A stretch of 64,000 bases of DNA from contig NZ_LOKX01000003.1 in NCBI RefSeq assembly GCF_002211285.1, positions 1 to 64,000 of the forward strand. The letters are read 5' to 3'. The first letter of the stretch is position 1. The number at the start of each line of letters is the position of its first letter. This document shows positions 37,863 to 45,663 of the stretch, in pieces. The notes beneath the pieces were generated by a model. That model was not told the DNA's origin. It did not search any database and worked only from the letters and a program-made list of their open reading frames with translations. The position numbers and the translations under genes were made by a program. Source of the stretch: Rhizobium sp. R635 (GTDB taxonomy: Bacteria; Pseudomonadota; Alphaproteobacteria; Rhizobiales; Rhizobiaceae).

Positions 37863-37864
37863 GC

Positions 37865-37893
37865 GTTGACGAGGTCCGGGTTTCCGTCTAGCT
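37865..37893 (+). promoter_or_regulatory. Predicted promoter of the MFS leader/small RNA
   Basis: GTTGAC (37865-37870), 17-bp spacer, CTAGCT (37888-37893). The -35 and spacing are excellent; the -10 matches CTATAT at four positions. The start site is expected about 37900. Confidence 0.55.
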
Positions 37894-37902
37894 GTAGCGG
37901 TC

Positions 37903-37959
37903 ATGAAGATCGCAATGGTTCTTGTCGTGGTGATAGGGCGCATGGGCAGGATGGTGTAA
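37903..37959 (+). CDS. Possible 18-residue leader peptide
   Basis: ATG at 37903 opens MKIAMVLVVVIGRMGRMV, ended by UAA at 37957. It starts only a few bases after the predicted transcript start and lacks a Shine-Dalgarno, so translation would be leaderless, as known for rhizobial trpL. A run of Val/Leu/Ile codons is followed by GRMGRM, which could be an arrest signal. Not proven to be translated. Confidence 0.4.
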   Translation: MKIAMVLVVVIGRMGRMV

Positions 37960-37992
37960 CCATCCGGCGATCAGCCCCATGCGCGGTAAATC

Positions 37993-38015
37993 AAGCTCCT
38001 GACGGGGCTTTTTTT
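37993..38015 (+). terminator. Intrinsic terminator in the MFS leader
   Basis: AAGCTCC (37993-37999) pairs with GGGGCTT (38004-38010), including one G-U pair, across a TGAC loop and is followed by a T7 run. AGCCCC at 37973-37978 can compete for the same GGGGCT, giving mutually exclusive structures. Confidence 0.75.
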
Positions 38016-38084
38016 GTGCCTTGAATGTGCGCTTCGCCTCGTCGGATTCCCCCACAAAATCTCGCTGACAAGACGGGCAAGACC

Positions 38085-39356
38085 ATGACACGCGACGACT
38101 CCATTCAGACTGCCGGCCGCACGGCCGGGGAAACGGCCACGGCCTCAGCCGCTGCGCCACGGCGTACAGTCCTTCTCCTGCTGACGGCGCTCTCGGTGCT
38201 GCCGGTCAATATTTATCTGCCGGCGCTGCCGAAGATCGCGGCCACCTTCCAGGCCGATTTCGCGCTCGTCAATCTCTCGATCGCGGGCTATGCGGTCATC
38301 AATGCGCTGACCGAAATCATCGCAGGCGCGATGTCGGATCGATATGGGCGCCGGCCGGTCGCGCTGATCGCCGTCTCGATTTTCATCGTCGCGTCCATCG
38401 GTTGCGCCCTTGCTCCCAATATCGGCATTTTCCTTTTCTTTCGTGTGATGCAGGCCTCGATCGCCGCCTGCTTCTGCGTCGCCCTCGTCGTCATCAAGGA
38501 GACGGCGGGTGAACGCCAGGCCGCCAACAGGATCGGTTACGCCGCCATGGGATGGGCCATCGCGCCGATGCTTGGCCCTACCTTCGGCGGCGTTTTGGAC
38601 GAAATGTTCGGATGGCGGGCGATCTTCGTCACGCTTGCCCTGCTTGGCGCCGCCATCCTCGCCATCTCCATGCGCGAGTTGAAGGAAACCTCGGGGCACG
38701 CCACGAGACCGCGAGGCAACTACTTCGCCTCCTATGGGCAATTGCTGAGTTCGGCGCGGTTCTGGGCCTATGCCGCGTGCATGGCCTGCTCCACAGGCAC
38801 ACTCTATATCTTCCTCGGAGGCGCATCCTTGGCCGTAGGCACGTCGCTTGGCGGATCAAGCGCGAAACTCGGCTTCTTCATGGGGATGGTGCCTGCCGGA
38901 TTTATTTTCGGCAGCTATCTCGCCGCCCGATTCGCCCGGAAATCGCTGAGCAGGACGCTCGTCATCGCACGCCTGTCGACGTGCATGGGCCTGTTGTTAG
39001 GGCTGGTTCTCTCGATCTCAGGCGTCACGCATGTCCTGGCATTTTTCGGGCCATGCGTCTTCATCGGCATCGGCAATGGCTTGACCTTTCCTGCTGCCAA
39101 TCTAGGTGTCATGTCCGTTCGCGCTCATCTCGCGGGAACCGCAGCAGGCCTTGCCGCCGCGATGTCGATTGCCGGCGGTGCATTGATCGCTTCGATTGCC
39201 GGCCTGTTTCTAGAGAAGGCAGGCGCAGTTCCCACGCTCTTCCTGATGTTGCTGATATCGGCCTCGCTTGCCTTGTCGGCAGCGCTTTTCGCAGCTTTTA
39301 TCGACCGCCGATCCGCAAACTCCATTGCTGATGGAGAGCCTGCCGAAAGCTGGTGA
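38085..39356 (+). CDS. Bcr/CflA-like MFS multidrug efflux transporter
   Basis: 423 residues from the ATG at 38085; the earlier in-frame ATG (38025) adds a region without membrane character. Twelve membrane segments are predicted. The Bcr/CflA hallmarks are present: ALSVLPVNIYLPALPKIAATF in segment 1, motif A GAMSDRYGRRPVALI, and RVMQASIAACFCVALVVIKE in segment 4. Relatives export drugs such as bicyclomycin, chloramphenicol or tetracyclines by proton antiport. The gene lies 70 bp behind a terminator-containing leader, suggesting conditional readthrough. Confidence 0.87.
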   Translation: MTRDDSIQTAGRTAGETATASAAAPRRTVLLLLTALSVLPVNIYLPALPKIAATFQADFALVNLSIAGYAVINALTEIIAGAMSDRYGRRPVALIAVSIFIVASIGCALAPNIGIFLFFRVMQASIAACFCVALVVIKETAGERQAANRIGYAAMGWAIAPMLGPTFGGVLDEMFGWRAIFVTLALLGAAILAISMRELKETSGHATRPRGNYFASYGQLLSSARFWAYAACMACSTGTLYIFLGGASLAVGTSLGGSSAKLGFFMGMVPAGFIFGSYLAARFARKSLSRTLVIARLSTCMGLLLGLVLSISGVTHVLAFFGPCVFIGIGNGLTFPAANLGVMSVRAHLAGTAAGLAAAMSIAGGALIASIAGLFLEKAGAVPTLFLMLLISASLALSAALFAAFIDRRSANSIADGEPAESW

Positions 39357-39358
39357 TC

Positions 39359-40060
39359 TCAATCGCGCAGGCGGAGTTCGTCGGTCTGCATCTGCATGGA
39401 GCCCAGGGTTTCCAGGAAGCTCATGCCGAGCAGGCTCTGGTCGAGGCGGCCGTCCTCGGCGACGCTGGCTGCGACGTTGTTACGGACGATCGGGCCGATC
39501 GCGACCTGATCGAGCGTGATCGGTGCGGCGCGGCTGCGGCCGTTGGCGGTCATGACGGTCATGGAATAGGTGAGGCGGGAGAGGTCGATGCCGATTCTTT
39601 CGGCATCTTCATGCGAGAGCGCCACCATGCTGGCGCCGGTATCGACGAGCATTTCGACGGTCTGGCCGTTGACGCCGACATCGGCTTCGAAATGGCCGTT
39701 CAGCAGCTTGTGCAGGATGACTTCCTGGCCGCCTTCGCTCGTCGTGACGACGACGGCGCGGCCGGGAACGAGGCCGGCGAGCAGCCGGTTGCCGACGGCG
39801 AGCGCTTCCTGGCGGTAGAGGTAGACGGTTGCGAGCGCCAGGATGATGACGAGCCAGATCATCATATGGCGCATCGTTTCTCCGACGTTTCGCCGGCTTC
39901 CCCAGATGCCGGCCGACAGCATCAGCGCGATCGGCAGCAGATAGATGAAGCGGCCGAAGTCGTCGCTCTGCAGGCCGAGGATGCGGCCGCTGTCATTGTT
40001 GACGATCAGCACGGCAAGGCCGATGCCGATCACGAGGAACAGGAGGATCAAACGGATCAT
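39359..40060 (-). CDS. Membrane-bound retropepsin-like aspartic protease (TIGR02281 type)
   Basis: 233 residues with three N-terminal hydrophobic segments (1-20, 39-54, 65-82) and a C-terminal clan AA domain. The single catalytic motif is LVDTGASMVALS with Asp140; ITLDQVAIGPIVRNNVAASVAED and LLGMSFLETLG complete the fold, and it should act as a dimer. A PerP-like regulatory role in other alphaproteobacteria is a precedent for this fold, but the target here is unknown. It overlaps the DUF1289 gene by 4 bp and ends 2 bp from the convergent MFS stop. Confidence 0.82.
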   Translation of the reverse strand: MIRLILLFLVIGIGLAVLIVNNDSGRILGLQSDDFGRFIYLLPIALMLSAGIWGSRRNVGETMRHMMIWLVIILALATVYLYRQEALAVGNRLLAGLVPGRAVVVTTSEGGQEVILHKLLNGHFEADVGVNGQTVEMLVDTGASMVALSHEDAERIGIDLSRLTYSMTVMTANGRSRAAPITLDQVAIGPIVRNNVAASVAEDGRLDQSLLGMSFLETLGSMQMQTDELRLRD

Positions 40061-40284
40061 AAAGGCCGCTCCGGCCCGCCGGCGAGTTCTGGTTTCGTCG
40101 GGTTCGACGCCATGACGGCGCCTGAAAGCCTTGCCGGCAGCAGCGCCATGATCCGGCGCCGCTCGGCATCGGAATAGCCCATCCAGCCGCCGATCTCTTC
40201 AGGAGTCCGGCCGCATCCGGCGCAAAAACCGGAGCCTGAAACCATGGAGCAGACGTGGACGCAGGGTGTTTGCATGAGTGACAT
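40057..40284 (-). CDS. DUF1289 family protein
   Basis: 75 residues. PCVHVCSMVSGSGFCAGCGRTPEEIGGWMGYSDAERRRIM contains the four Cys of this family (CxxxC ... CxxC), probably binding zinc or an Fe-S cluster. Function unknown. It lies between cobS (9 bp upstream) and the aspartic protease (4-bp overlap), so all three genes share a transcript. Confidence 0.85.
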   Translation of the reverse strand: MSLMQTPCVHVCSMVSGSGFCAGCGRTPEEIGGWMGYSDAERRRIMALLPARLSGAVMASNPTKPELAGGPERPL

Positions 40285-40293
40285 ATCGGGGTT

Positions 40294-41076
40294 TCAAAGA
40301 GCGGTGGCAAGAGCGCAGATGGCGGCGATTTCGCAAACCTGCTGGGTCGCGCCGAGCGTGTCGCCGGTGTGGCCGCCGAGCTTGCGGCGAATGAAGGCGG
40401 TGAAGGCAAGCCCTGCGATGCCGGTGGCGAGGAGGCTTGCAACGAGCGGCCTGAGGCCGAATGCCGGCCAGATCAGCACCGCCGCGAGGAGGCCGGCTGC
40501 GGTGAGCGCAAACTGCATCGCCGCTTCGTCCGGCTGGCTGGCCGAGGCGGCCACGCCATCGGATTTTGCCGGCGGCAGCCTTTGCCAGTGCCAGGCGATG
40601 GCGCCGCGGCTGAGAGCCGCGACGGCGGGAATGGCAAGGGCTGCGGCGAATGCCGAGGAATCACGGGCAATAGCGGAAAGTGCGGCTGCGCGGATCGCGA
40701 AGGAGAGGATCAGCGCTATCGCGCCATAGGTGCCGATCCGGCTGTCCTTCATGATGAGAAGGCTGTGTTCACGGCTCCTGCCGCCGCCGATGCCGTCGGC
40801 CGTATCGGCCAATCCATCCTCGTGCAACGCGCCTGTTGCGACGACCTGGACGGAAAGCGTGATCAGAGCCGCCATCAGAGGATCTGATCGCAGGCTTAAA
40901 AGGAGGAGAAAGGCGAGGGCGGGGATGACGCCGATGAGGACACCGGCGAAGGGGAAAGCGCGCACCAGCCTGCCCAGTCTGCCGTCATAACCTTCAAACA
41001 GCGATTGCGGCATGGGAATGCGGCTCAAGAAGGCGACGGCGCGGGCGGTATCGACCGCATGATCCTTGATCTTCAT
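40294..41076 (-). CDS. cobS: Adenosylcobinamide-GDP ribazoletransferase (cobalamin synthase) CobS
   Basis: 260-residue membrane enzyme (cobV in Pseudomonas denitrificans naming) joining AdoCbi-GDP and alpha-ribazole(-phosphate), the last step of cobalamin assembly. The family signature [46 protein letters not shown] is complete, including the acidic metal-binding residues [10 protein letters not shown] and [16 protein letters not shown] is the usual N-terminus. Divergent from cobT across a 164-bp region with two tandem palindromes. Confidence 0.94.
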   Translation of the reverse strand: MKIKDHAVDTARAVAFLSRIPMPQSLFEGYDGRLGRLVRAFPFAGVLIGVIPALAFLLLLSLRSDPLMAALITLSVQVVATGALHEDGLADTADGIGGGRSREHSLLIMKDSRIGTYGAIALILSFAIRAAALSAIARDSSAFAAALAIPAVAALSRGAIAWHWQRLPPAKSDGVAASASQPDEAAMQFALTAAGLLAAVLIWPAFGLRPLVASLLATGIAGLAFTAFIRRKLGGHTGDTLGATQQVCEIAAICALATAL

Positions 41077-41154
41077 TCTGCTTCATTCCGCCGGAGGGCG
41101 CTGGGCGCTTTTGGAGTTGTTCGCGTCGTCCACCCGCTTTAAGAGAGTTGCCAC

Positions 41155-41197
41155 CGCAAACAAGCTGATTTGCGCGACGCAAACAAGTTGGTTTGCG
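41155..41197. promoter_or_regulatory. Two tandem 20-bp palindromes between cobS and cobT
   Basis: CGCAAACAAGCTGATTTGCG (41155-41174) and CGCAAACAAGTTGGTTTGCG (41178-41197) are near-identical inverted repeats with 6-7-bp arms and a 23-bp repeat period. They lie midway between the divergent cobS and cobT starts and look like paired operators; as RNA each would also form a hairpin. No B12-box of a cobalamin riboswitch is visible. Confidence 0.65.
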
Positions 41198-41240
41198 TGG
41201 AAAAGACAAGAATACCCGGATTCATAGGAAAACCGCACAG

Positions 41241-42257
41241 ATGAGCGTTTCAGGCCTGCCGTTCGACGATTTCCGCACTCTGCTTCGCGACCTGCCGGGG
41301 CCGGATGCCCGAGCGCTGGTGGCCGCGCGCGAACGCGACGCGCAACTGACCAAGCCGCCCGGCGCGCTCGGACGGCTCGAGGAAATCGCTTTCTGGCTTG
41401 CCGCCTGGACGGGCCGCACACCTGCCGTCAACCGGCCGCTGGTGGCGATCTTCGCCGGCAATCACGGCGTCACCAGGCAGGGCATTACGCCCTTTCCGCC
41501 CGCGGTGACGCAGCAGATGGTGGAGAATTTCGCGGCCGGCGGGGCGGCGATCAACCAGATCTGCGTGGCCTATGATCTCGGGCTGAAGGTTTTCGACCTG
41601 GCGCTCGATTATCCCACCGGCGACATTACCGAAGAGGCAGCGCTTTCCGAGCGCGATTGCGCCGCGACGATGGCCTTCGGCATGGAGGCGATCGCCGGCG
41701 GCACCGACCTGCTCTGCATCGGCGAGATGGGCATCGGCAACACGACGATTGCGGCGGCGATCAACTATGCGCTCTACGGCGGTTCGGCGCGCGACTGGGT
41801 GGGGCCAGGCACCGGCTCGGAAGGCGAGATGCTGGAGCGCAAGATCGCGGCGGTGGAAAAAGCGGTGGAGCTGCACAGCGACCATCTCGACGATCCCCTG
41901 GAGATCATGCGCCGGCTCGGCGGACGCGAGATTGCCGCGATGGCCGGCGCCATCCTGGCCGCCCGCATGGAGCGCATCCCGGTGCTGATCGACGGCTATG
42001 TCGCGACCGCGGCGGCGGCGATCCTGAAAGCCGCCAACCCATCCGCACTCGACCATTGCCTGATCGGCCATGTTTCCAGCGAACCCGGACACCTGCGCGC
42101 GATCGAGATGCTCGGCAAGACGCCGCTTCTGGCGCTCGGCATGCGGCTCGGCGAAGGCACCGGGGCGGCGCTCGCCGCCGGCATCGTCAAGGCCGCCGCT
42201 GCCTGCCATTCGGGCATGGCGACCTTTGCCCAGGCGGGTGTGAGCAACAAGCATTAA
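41241..42257 (+). CDS. cobT: Nicotinate-nucleotide--dimethylbenzimidazole phosphoribosyltransferase
   Basis: Makes alpha-ribazole phosphate from nicotinate mononucleotide and dimethylbenzimidazole, the lower ligand of cobalamin (cobU in P. denitrificans naming; not the cobaltochelatase CobT). From the ATG at 41241 it has 338 residues. Motifs: LTKPPGALGRLEEIAFWLAAW, FAGNHGVTRQGITPFPPAVT, FGMEAIAGGTDLLCIGEMGIGNTT and the catalytic-loop GEGTGAALAAGIVKAA. The longer frame from 41193 reads through a palindrome and is rejected. Its product is the substrate of CobS, encoded divergently. Confidence 0.95.
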   Translation: MSVSGLPFDDFRTLLRDLPGPDARALVAARERDAQLTKPPGALGRLEEIAFWLAAWTGRTPAVNRPLVAIFAGNHGVTRQGITPFPPAVTQQMVENFAAGGAAINQICVAYDLGLKVFDLALDYPTGDITEEAALSERDCAATMAFGMEAIAGGTDLLCIGEMGIGNTTIAAAINYALYGGSARDWVGPGTGSEGEMLERKIAAVEKAVELHSDHLDDPLEIMRRLGGREIAAMAGAILAARMERIPVLIDGYVATAAAAILKAANPSALDHCLIGHVSSEPGHLRAIEMLGKTPLLALGMRLGEGTGAALAAGIVKAAAACHSGMATFAQAGVSNKH

Positions 42258-42312
42258 CGCGCGTCGCGATCTTTCAGATTCGCTTGGCCCGCGCTTTAAG
42301 TCCTTGTTTTAC

Positions 42313-42357
42313 GCATGTCGTTATCGCAAAACCGCTGCACACTTTTGCGCGACATGC
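42313..42357. repeat. Nested palindromic repeat upstream of dgkA
   Basis: GCATGTCG (42313-42320) and CGACATGC (42350-42357) enclose CGCAAAA (42325-42331) and TTTTGCG (42343-42349). The central ACCGCTGCACAC resembles the ACCGCTTCGCAC core of the 35-bp repeats. Confidence 0.75.
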
Positions 42358-42374
42358 TCTGGGGATCGATCTTG

Positions 42375-42755
42375 GTGAAGCCCGCGGTGACGAAGCAGAC
42401 CGGATTTCGGCATTTCCTCGCCGCGGCGAGCTATTCCTGGGCGGGCTTCCTGCGTGTGCTGAAGGAGGCGGCCTTCCGCCAGGAACTCGGGTTTTTCATC
42501 GTTTCGATCGTGTCGCTGGCGCTGGTAGGGGCGAGCGCCGGTGAGATCGTCATCGCGGTGCTTCTGTTTCTCGGGCTGTTTTCGATGGAGGCGATGAACA
42601 CTGCCGTCGAGGAAGTGATCGACCGGATTTCACCGGAGATTTCGATCGTCGGCAAACATGCCAAGGATCTCGGCTCCTTCGCGGTGACCTGCATGATCGC
42701 CGCCTGCTGCCTCTATCTCGGCTACGTGCTCGGCAAGCATCTGTTTTTCAACTGA
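42375..42755 (+). CDS. dgkA: Diacylglycerol kinase DgkA
   Basis: Small integral-membrane kinase that phosphorylates diacylglycerol, recycling it from osmoregulated glucan and lipid turnover. A GTG at 42375 (GGGGAT eight bases before; TTG at 42372 is possible) gives 126 residues, the usual length. The frame upstream to 42315 merely reads through a palindromic repeat. ASYSWAGFLRVLKEAAFRQEL and FSMEAMNTAVEEVIDRISPEISIVGKHAKDLGSFAV are the family signatures, with the catalytic Glu in the EAMNTAVE segment and three membrane helices. Confidence 0.9.
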   Translation: MKPAVTKQTGFRHFLAAASYSWAGFLRVLKEAAFRQELGFFIVSIVSLALVGASAGEIVIAVLLFLGLFSMEAMNTAVEEVIDRISPEISIVGKHAKDLGSFAVTCMIAACCLYLGYVLGKHLFFN

Positions 42756-42757
42756 GT

Positions 42758-44299
42758 TCAGGCGAAACTCTTGCGCTTGCGGGCGACGGCCTGGGCTTCT
42801 TCGACCGCCGGCAGGCTCTGGAGCACGCGCTTGGCGGGGAGGATGGCAATCACCTCGGTGCCCTCGCGCAGCTTCGATTTCAGCAGGAATTGCCCGTCAT
42901 GCTTGGCAAGAATCGCCTGGACGATCGGCAGGCCGAGGCCGGTACCCTGTTCGGCGCTCTTGATGGCGATCGAGCCCTGGCCGAAGGCCGACAGCACGAC
43001 CGGAATCTCGTCTTCCGGAATGCCGGGGCCGTTGTCCTTGATCGAGATGTACTGACCGCCGCCGGCCGTCCAGCCGACCTTGACGTGGATCTCGCCGCCC
43101 TGCGGCGTGAACTTGACGGCGTTGGAGAGAAGATTGAGCACGACCTGACGCATCGACTTCTCGTCCGCCCAGATGGCCGGCAATTGCCGTTCGAACTGAT
43201 CCGATATGGCAATGTTCTTGGCGCGGGCGCGCAGCTGGACCATGCCGATGCAATCCTCGGTGATATCGAGCAGAGAGATCGCCTCCTCGCTCAGCTCGTA
43301 TTTGCCGGCTTCGATGCGCGAGAGGTCGAGAATCTCGTTGATGAGATCGAGCAGATGCTGGCCGGAGCGGTGGATGTCGCCGGCATATTCCTTATAGGTC
43401 GGATTGGCGAGCGGCCCCAGCACTTCGGCCGACATCACCTCGGAGAAGCCGAGGATGGCGTTGAGCGGGGTCCTAAGCTCGTGCGACATGGAGGCGAGGA
43501 ACCGGGATTTGGCGAGGTTTGCCTCTTCGGCGCGACGGCGGGCCTCGTCCGACATGGACTTCGCTACTTCGAGCTCGGCGATGAGATCGTCCTTTTCCGA
43601 CTGGTAGGAGAGGATCATGAGATTCGACCGGAAGAGCCGGTCGCTGATGTAGTTGAAGAAGACGACCGTGGTGGTGAAGACCGCGGTCAGGCTGATTTCG
43701 AGCAGGTCGCGCGACAGGCCGCTCTTGACGGTGAGCGCCACGACCGCCGGTGCGAAAGCGACGAGCACGGAGGGCGTCAGCATGAAGTTCGACATCGCCG
43801 TGACGGAGAGCGCGATCAGCAGCGTTGCGCCCTTATAGAGAATGAAGCTCGACGGTTCGCAGGTGTCGCAGCCTTGCAGCGCGAAGACCGCCCAGCAGCA
43901 GCCGAGCAGGAACTGGCCGGCGAGCAGCAGGCGGCGCCATCTGCGGGCGCTCTCCGACGTGATTTCCTGCCGGCGCGCGCGCCGCGCGAGCAAGATATTG
44001 CCGGCATGGCAGGTAAGCGTCAGCAGCGCCCAGAAGAGCAATTGCGTGTTCTGGGTGAAATAAACGCCAAGCGCAGTGATGATGACGACGAAGAGCGGCA
44101 TGATCGTCGCGCCTTGCAGCGCGGATGCCACATACATTTTAAGTACATCGCGGTCGAAGGAAGAATTGGACGCATGACCGGACTGAAGACGTTCGCGTGT
44201 CTGCCGCACGGCCTTGGAAACGGCCTTGTTGCGGTGGCTACGCGACTTGTCGACGATAATCTTGTCGGTCGATGTGCTTACGCCGGTACTCATGTGCAC
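42758..44299 (-). CDS. Membrane sensor histidine kinase (PleC/DivJ-like)
   Basis: 513 residues. Six hydrophobic segments between about 60 and 215 form the input domain with no large periplasmic loop; a coiled coil (233-265) leads to the HisKA domain, His273 in SMSHELRTPLNAILGFSEVM. The ATPase domain has LNLLSNAVKFTPQGG, IKDNGPGIPEDEIPVV and GTGLGLPIVQAIL. The FSEVMSAEVLGPL region is typical of the PleC/DivJ/PdhS group that controls DivK/PleD-type regulators, but no receiver gene is adjacent. Its end is 2 bp from the convergent dgkA. Confidence 0.85.
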   Translation of the reverse strand: MHMSTGVSTSTDKIIVDKSRSHRNKAVSKAVRQTRERLQSGHASNSSFDRDVLKMYVASALQGATIMPLFVVIITALGVYFTQNTQLLFWALLTLTCHAGNILLARRARRQEITSESARRWRRLLLAGQFLLGCCWAVFALQGCDTCEPSSFILYKGATLLIALSVTAMSNFMLTPSVLVAFAPAVVALTVKSGLSRDLLEISLTAVFTTTVVFFNYISDRLFRSNLMILSYQSEKDDLIAELEVAKSMSDEARRRAEEANLAKSRFLASMSHELRTPLNAILGFSEVMSAEVLGPLANPTYKEYAGDIHRSGQHLLDLINEILDLSRIEAGKYELSEEAISLLDITEDCIGMVQLRARAKNIAISDQFERQLPAIWADEKSMRQVVLNLLSNAVKFTPQGGEIHVKVGWTAGGGQYISIKDNGPGIPEDEIPVVLSAFGQGSIAIKSAEQGTGLGLPIVQAILAKHDGQFLLKSKLREGTEVIAILPAKRVLQSLPAVEEAQAVARKRKSFA

Positions 44300-44399
44300 G
44301 TTGAAACTTCATCCCAGGGTGGATAAGAGCCTAACCGACAATTCTTAAGAAGATGTTTGCCATCTTTGCCAAGGATTTGTTTTTTAAGGAGGCGAAAGC

Positions 44400-44957
44400 G
44401 TGACACGAGCCCTGCGGCTGATTCGCGACGGCGTGACCACTTTTGCCTTGTTGGCGCTGATCGCGCTGATTGCCGCCAAGTTCAACGACGCAGCAAGAAC
44501 CAAGCATGCGGGCGCCTTTCACGCCGCCGACGGCGACAGCCTGACATTGGGAGAAGAACGTTTGCGCCTCGAAGGCATCGATGCGCCGGAGCTCCACCAG
44601 AGCTGCGAGAGGGCCGGGAAAGCCTGGGCCTGCGGGCGTGCGGCGCGCGAGGCGCTGCAGGCGATGGTGCGGGCTTCGGGAACCTCGTGCCAGGGCAGTC
44701 GCCGCGACCGCTACGACAGGCTGCTCGTCGTCTGCCGCAATGGCGCGGGCGGCGACATCAATGCCGCCATGGTACGCAGCGGCATGGCCATCTCCTATGG
44801 CGATTATGGCGGGGAGGAGGCCGAGGCGAGGGCTGCGGAGGCGGGCCTCTGGGCCGGGACGTTCGAGCGGCCGCGCGACGTGCGCGATCACGCCCGCCAG
44901 CGCTCCGGTCTCGACAACGCCCTGCGCTTCATCGGTCGGATTGCCGGATGGGAGTGA
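44400..44957 (+). CDS. Thermonuclease (SNase)-family nuclease, membrane-anchored or exported
   Basis: 185 residues from a GTG at 44400 with AAGGAGG just upstream. A hydrophobic N-terminus (GVTTFALLALIALIAAKF) is a signal anchor. The SNase OB-fold starts DGDSLTLGEERLRLEGIDAPEL, with catalytic Arg/Asp/Glu positions, and continues RDRYDRLLVVCRNGAGGDINAAMVRSGMAISYG. Likely a periplasmic or surface nuclease; family members can also bind DNA. It is followed 4 bp later by the glycosylase-like gene. Confidence 0.85.
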   Translation: MTRALRLIRDGVTTFALLALIALIAAKFNDAARTKHAGAFHAADGDSLTLGEERLRLEGIDAPELHQSCERAGKAWACGRAAREALQAMVRASGTSCQGSRRDRYDRLLVVCRNGAGGDINAAMVRSGMAISYGDYGGEEAEARAAEAGLWAGTFERPRDVRDHARQRSGLDNALRFIGRIAGWE

Positions 44958-44961
44958 AGCC

Positions 44962-45594
44962 ATGACCGACGAGGCCGCGCTGGAGGCGCTGCGGCAGGAA
45001 ATCGCCTTGTGCCGCATCTGTCGTGACACACCGGCAAAGGGCGCCGAAGATCGGCTGCCGCACGAGCCCAGGCCGGTGGCCGTGATCTCGTCGAGGGCAC
45101 GCATCCTGATCGCCGGGCAGGCGCCGGGGATTCGAGTGCATGAGAGCGGGTTGCCTTTCGACGATGCCTCCGGCGACCGGTTGCGGTCATGGCTCGGCGT
45201 CGACAGGGAGGTCTTCTACGACCGCGACCGATTCGCCATCGTGCCGATGGGTTTCTGCTTCCCGGGCTACGACGACAAGGGTTCGGATCTGCCGCCGCGC
45301 CGCGAATGCGCGCCGTTCTGGCGGCAAAGGGTCGTCTCGGCCATGCCGCAGATCGAACTGGTGCTGGTCATCGGCCAATATGCGCAGGCCTGGCATATGG
45401 CTCTGGAGAGACGAGGCAATATGACGGAGACGGTGCGGGCATGGCGTGACAGCCTTCTTTCCGGCCGGTCGCCGGCCGTGCTGCCGCTGCCGCATCCGAG
45501 TTGGCGCAACAGCGGCTGGCTGAAGCGCAATCCCTGGTTCGAGGAAGAATTGCTGCCGGTCTTGCGGGAACGGACAAAAATGCTGCTTTCCTGA
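44962..45594 (+). CDS. Uracil-DNA glycosylase superfamily protein
   Basis: 210 residues from the ATG at 44962 after GGAG. ARILIAGQAPGIRVHESGLPFDDASGDRLRSWLGV holds the superfamily motif 1 (GQAPG) and the following DASGDRL helix; PLPHPSWRN near the C-terminus is motif 2 with its His. An N-terminal CRICRD pair of Cys is present but the four-Cys Fe-S cluster of family 4 enzymes is not evident. Catalytic activity on uracil is likely but not certain, as this subfamily is poorly studied. Cotranscribed with the SNase gene. Confidence 0.78.
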   Translation: MTDEAALEALRQEIALCRICRDTPAKGAEDRLPHEPRPVAVISSRARILIAGQAPGIRVHESGLPFDDASGDRLRSWLGVDREVFYDRDRFAIVPMGFCFPGYDDKGSDLPPRRECAPFWRQRVVSAMPQIELVLVIGQYAQAWHMALERRGNMTETVRAWRDSLLSGRSPAVLPLPHPSWRNSGWLKRNPWFEEELLPVLRERTKMLLS

Positions 45595-45663
45595 AACAAA
45601 ATTCTTTTCGTCGCCCGGAATCGAGATATACAGAGAAAATAATTCGAAAGGACTGTTGTACGC

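Larger units (their letters stand above)
37900..38015 (+). ncRNA. Candidate leader RNA or small RNA before the MFS pump gene
   Basis: About 116 nt from the predicted start to the T-run. It contains an 18-codon ORF (37903-37959), a nested stem: GCGCATGGG (37938-37946) with CCCATGCGC (37976-37984) enclosing GGATGG (37949-37954) with CCATCC (37960-37965), and a terminator. The UAA stop of the ORF lies in the inner loop, so a ribosome would melt the structure. It could be a ribosome-controlled attenuator for the pump at 38085 or a stand-alone small RNA. No family recognised. Confidence 0.5.

Noticed and set aside
37900..38015. Branched-chain amino-acid (ilv) attenuator
   Set aside because: The leader peptide has a Val/Leu/Ile run, but no ilv or leu gene follows; the next gene is an MFS pump. 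Left open only as an origin for the element.
41077..41240. Cobalamin riboswitch between cobS and cobT
   Set aside because: No B12-box or typical riboswitch core was recognised; the region is short and dominated by the two palindromes.
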